Source: an uncultured Lachnospiraceae bacterium | GTDB lineage: Bacteria; Bacillota; Clostridia; Lachnospirales; Lachnospiraceae | DNA length: 6,956 bases | Direction: 5' to 3' | Assembly: GCA_947178465.1 (NCBI GenBank) | Contig: CAMWYL010000172.1 | Coordinates: 1-6,956 of the forward strand | The notes under the pieces: model-generated | Database searches by the model: none | Seen by the model: only the letters and a program-made list of their open reading frames with translations | Told to the model about the DNA's origin: nothing | Position numbers and translations under genes: made by a program | Part shown: one piece after another, positions 5,390 to 6,956 of the stretch | How positions within the stretch are numbered: position 1 is the stretch's first letter | Layout: the number at the start of each line of letters is the position of its first letter

Positions 5390-6361
5390 ATGGATATTAT
5401 ATCGGAGGCAAAGGAAGTTTTTAATACGGAGATTAAGGCATTAGAAAGAACGAGGGATTACATAGACACAACTTTTGAACGGATTTTGGACAGGGTAGTT
5501 TCCTGCAAAGGAAAGGTAATTATGACGGGAATTGGGAAAACAGGGCACATCGCGAGAAAGATTGCGGCAACCTTTTCCAGTCTGGGAACGCCATCATTTT
5601 ATCTTAATCCTGCAGAGGCTATGCATGGAGACCTTGGCATGGTATCGGCGCAGGATATTGTGATAATGATAAGTTATAGTGGCGAGAGTGATGAGATTGT
5701 AAAAATTATACCGAATATAAGGATTATCGGCGCTCCGATTATAGCGATTACGGGAAACGGGTATTCTACGCTAGCCAAATATGCAGATGTGGTTCAATTG
5801 CTTCCGAAGTTTGAAGAAGCATGCCATTTAGGCCTTGCTCCGACATCCAGCACTACCGTGGCGCTATGCTATGGAGATGCATTGGCAATACTTGCAAGCG
5901 ATTTATATGGATTTAAGGATGTCGATTTTGGCAAATTCCATCCGTCCGGAGCTTTAGGAAAAAAGCTGCTCTATAAAGTAGATGATATTATGGCAGCGGG
6001 CGATAATAATGCATTGGTAAGCACAGAGGCGCATCTGAATGAGGCAATTATATTATTATCACAAAAAAAGCTGGGGCTTGTAACAGTGGTTGACAGTTTA
6101 GGAAAACTTGCAGGGGTTATAACAACAGGAGATTTAGGCAGACAGTTGGAAAAAGGCGCTGATATATATCATTTAAAAGTTACTGATGTTATGACGGGGT
6201 CACCTATAAAAATAGAAAAGGGAAAGCTCGCGGTGGAAGCTCTTAATATTATGAAGGAACGTAATATATATTCACTTCCGGTTATGGACGGAGACAAGCC
6301 CATTGGAACAATAAATACGCAGAGTATATTAAGTGCCGGTATTGTAGAAGGAATATGGTGA
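5390..6361 (+). CDS. kdsD: Arabinose-5-phosphate isomerase, KdsD/KpsF/GutQ family
   Basis: Interconverts D-ribulose 5-phosphate and D-arabinose 5-phosphate, the committed entry to Kdo; cytoplasmic tetramer in the family. The 323 residues are full length (E. coli KdsD has 328). An SIS domain occupies about 30-190: GIGKTGHIARKIAATFSSLG at 47-66, NPAEAMHGDLGM at 73-84, SYSGESDEI at 95-103, LAPTSSTT at 149-156 and FHPSGALGKKLL at 183-194. By a constant nine-residue offset to E. coli KdsD, Lys50, His79, Glu102, Glu143 and His184 match its active-site Lys59, His88, Glu111, Glu152 and His193. Two CBS domains follow at about 196-255 and 263-320 (VDDIMAAGD; TTGDLGR; VTDVMTGSP; YSLPVMDGDKPIGTI); in this family they regulate or bind nucleotide or sugar ligands. 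ATG 5390 is nine bases after AGGAG (5376-5380), which overlaps the kdsA stop. An out-of-frame ATG at 5385 is ignored. In capsule loci the same protein is called KpsF; motifs cannot separate the names. Confidence 0.93.
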   Translation: MDIISEAKEVFNTEIKALERTRDYIDTTFERILDRVVSCKGKVIMTGIGKTGHIARKIAATFSSLGTPSFYLNPAEAMHGDLGMVSAQDIVIMISYSGESDEIVKIIPNIRIIGAPIIAITGNGYSTLAKYADVVQLLPKFEEACHLGLAPTSSTTVALCYGDALAILASDLYGFKDVDFGKFHPSGALGKKLLYKVDDIMAAGDNNALVSTEAHLNEAIILLSQKKLGLVTVVDSLGKLAGVITTGDLGRQLEKGADIYHLKVTDVMTGSPIKIEKGKLAVEALNIMKERNIYSLPVMDGDKPIGTINTQSILSAGIVEGIW

Positions 6362-6366
6362 AAAGC

Positions 6367-6389
6367 GAGAAAAAGCATATGCTTTTCTC
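6367..6389. repeat. Imperfect inverted repeat between kdsD and the GT2 gene
   Basis: GAGAAAAAGCAT is followed directly by ATGCTTTTCTC, an almost perfect palindrome with one extra A in the left arm, centred on 6378/6379. In RNA it could form a stem of about seven pairs closed by a four-base loop, extended by three pairs past a bulge. It sits in the longest intergenic gap of the operon (51 nt). No run of U follows, so it is not a standard intrinsic terminator. It may be an mRNA processing or stability element, a protein-binding palindrome, or chance. Confidence 0.4.
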
Positions 6390-6412
6390 TGTAAACGCAT
6401 ATAAGGAGAAAT

Positions 6413-6956
6413 ATGGATATTAAGATAAGCATAATTATACCCATCTATAATATGGAGAAATATTTAAAAGACTGTTTAGACAGTGTAGTGAATCAAACTT
6501 TGAAGGAGATTGAAATCATATGTATAGATGATGGCTCCACAGACGGAACCAAGATGATATTAACGGAATATAACCGAATGTATTCAAATATAGTTGTTTT
6601 ACATCAAGAGCGTGAAGGGGCGGGAATGGCAAGGAACAAAGGAATGGAATATGCAAAAGGTCAATTTGTTGCATTTATGGATTCTGATGATTATTACCCC
6701 TCTGATGATGTTTTAGAAATCCTTTTTCAAGGTGCCATGGCGAATGGAGTTAAAGTAGCGGGAGGAAGCTATCTGAAAAAAAGAGAAGGTAAAATATATA
6801 GCAGTTTTGGGGAAACTATGGGCAAACAAAGATTTGAAAGAGAGGGAATAGTAGAATTTTCAGAGTATCAATTCTGCTATGGTTATACGAGATTTATATA
6901 TAGTAATAAAATGTTAAAGGAGAATAAGATTACTTTTCCACCGTATGCCAGGCATC
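6413..6956 (+). CDS. Family 2 glycosyltransferase (GT-A), 3' end beyond the window
   Basis: 181 codons are visible and still open at the window end. Residues 5-13 are SIIIPIYNM, the opening strand of GT2 enzymes; CIDDGSTDGT at 37-46 binds the nucleotide; EGAGMARNKGMEYAKG at 68-83 is the typical second motif; and AFMDSDDYY at 87-95 contains the DxD metal-binding motif (Asp90, Asp92). It will use an NDP-sugar donor and is expected on the cytoplasmic side of the membrane, adding a sugar to a growing surface glycan. Donor and acceptor cannot be told from the N-terminal part. ATG 6413 follows AAGGAG (6403-6408) by only four bases, slightly short but the only sensible start because the first beta strand begins at residue 5. 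It probably continues the same operon, 51 nt after kdsD. Confidence 0.9.
   Translation, partial: MDIKISIIIPIYNMEKYLKDCLDSVVNQTLKEIEIICIDDGSTDGTKMILTEYNRMYSNIVVLHQEREGAGMARNKGMEYAKGQFVAFMDSDDYYPSDDVLEILFQGAMANGVKVAGGSYLKKREGKIYSSFGETMGKQRFEREGIVEFSEYQFCYGYTRFIYSNKMLKENKITFPPYARH

Noticed and set aside
6367..6390. Intrinsic terminator after kdsD
   Set aside because: The stem is AT-rich and no U-run follows; the next gene starts shortly after with its own ribosome binding site.
6169..6444. Reverse-strand frame of 91 codons with a hydrophobic stretch, possible small membrane protein
   Set aside because: It is antisense to the second CBS domain of kdsD and runs across the intergenic gap into the GT2 start; its hydrophobicity comes from the complement of AT-rich codons.

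Overview
The window is a one-strand (+) glycan-biosynthesis operon from an AT-rich bacterium. Heavy use of ATA and AGA codons, strong AGGAG-type ribosome binding sites and protein style suggest a low-GC clostridial Firmicute, perhaps Lachnospiraceae-like. This is an inference; a Negativicute or another low-GC anaerobe is not excluded.

Layout: positions 1-118 are C/G-rich sequence unlike the rest. They end in a C9/G11 hairpin and look like a contig end or a sequencing or assembly artefact. From about 113 to 253 runs the C-terminal tail of a gene whose start is lost, probably a TylF/macrocin-type O-methyltransferase. Then follow seven genes, all forward and closely packed: a two-Rossmann plus DUF115/MptE-like protein (286-1581); kdsB, CMP-Kdo synthetase (1593-2342); a large GT-B-type transferase resembling capsule Kdo/sialyl transferases, with its own N-terminal Rossmann module (2339-3952); a second, NeuA-like cytidylyltransferase (3955-4608); kdsA, Kdo-8-phosphate synthase of the metal-dependent class (4601-5377); kdsD/kpsF, arabinose-5-phosphate isomerase with SIS and two CBS domains (5390-6361); and a family 2 glycosyltransferase cut by the window end (6413-6956). 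Junctions are 51 nt or less, and two are overlaps, so co-transcription is likely. No gene-free stretch exceeds 300 bases.

How the genes work together: KdsD makes D-arabinose 5-phosphate from ribulose 5-phosphate. KdsA condenses it with phosphoenolpyruvate to Kdo-8-phosphate. A phosphatase (KdsC), not present here, would release Kdo, and KdsB activates it as CMP-Kdo. The 537-residue transferase and/or the DUF115 protein are candidates to transfer the CMP-activated sugar; the O-methyltransferase tail and the GT2 enzyme point to a larger decorated surface glycan.

The most interesting aspects are the pairing of two different cytidylyltransferases with two different candidate CMP-sugar transferases but only one ulosonate synthase, and a Kdo pathway with no lipid A or LPS-core gene in view in a probable Gram-positive. 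This would fit a Kdo-containing capsule, wall glycan or glycoprotein rather than LPS.
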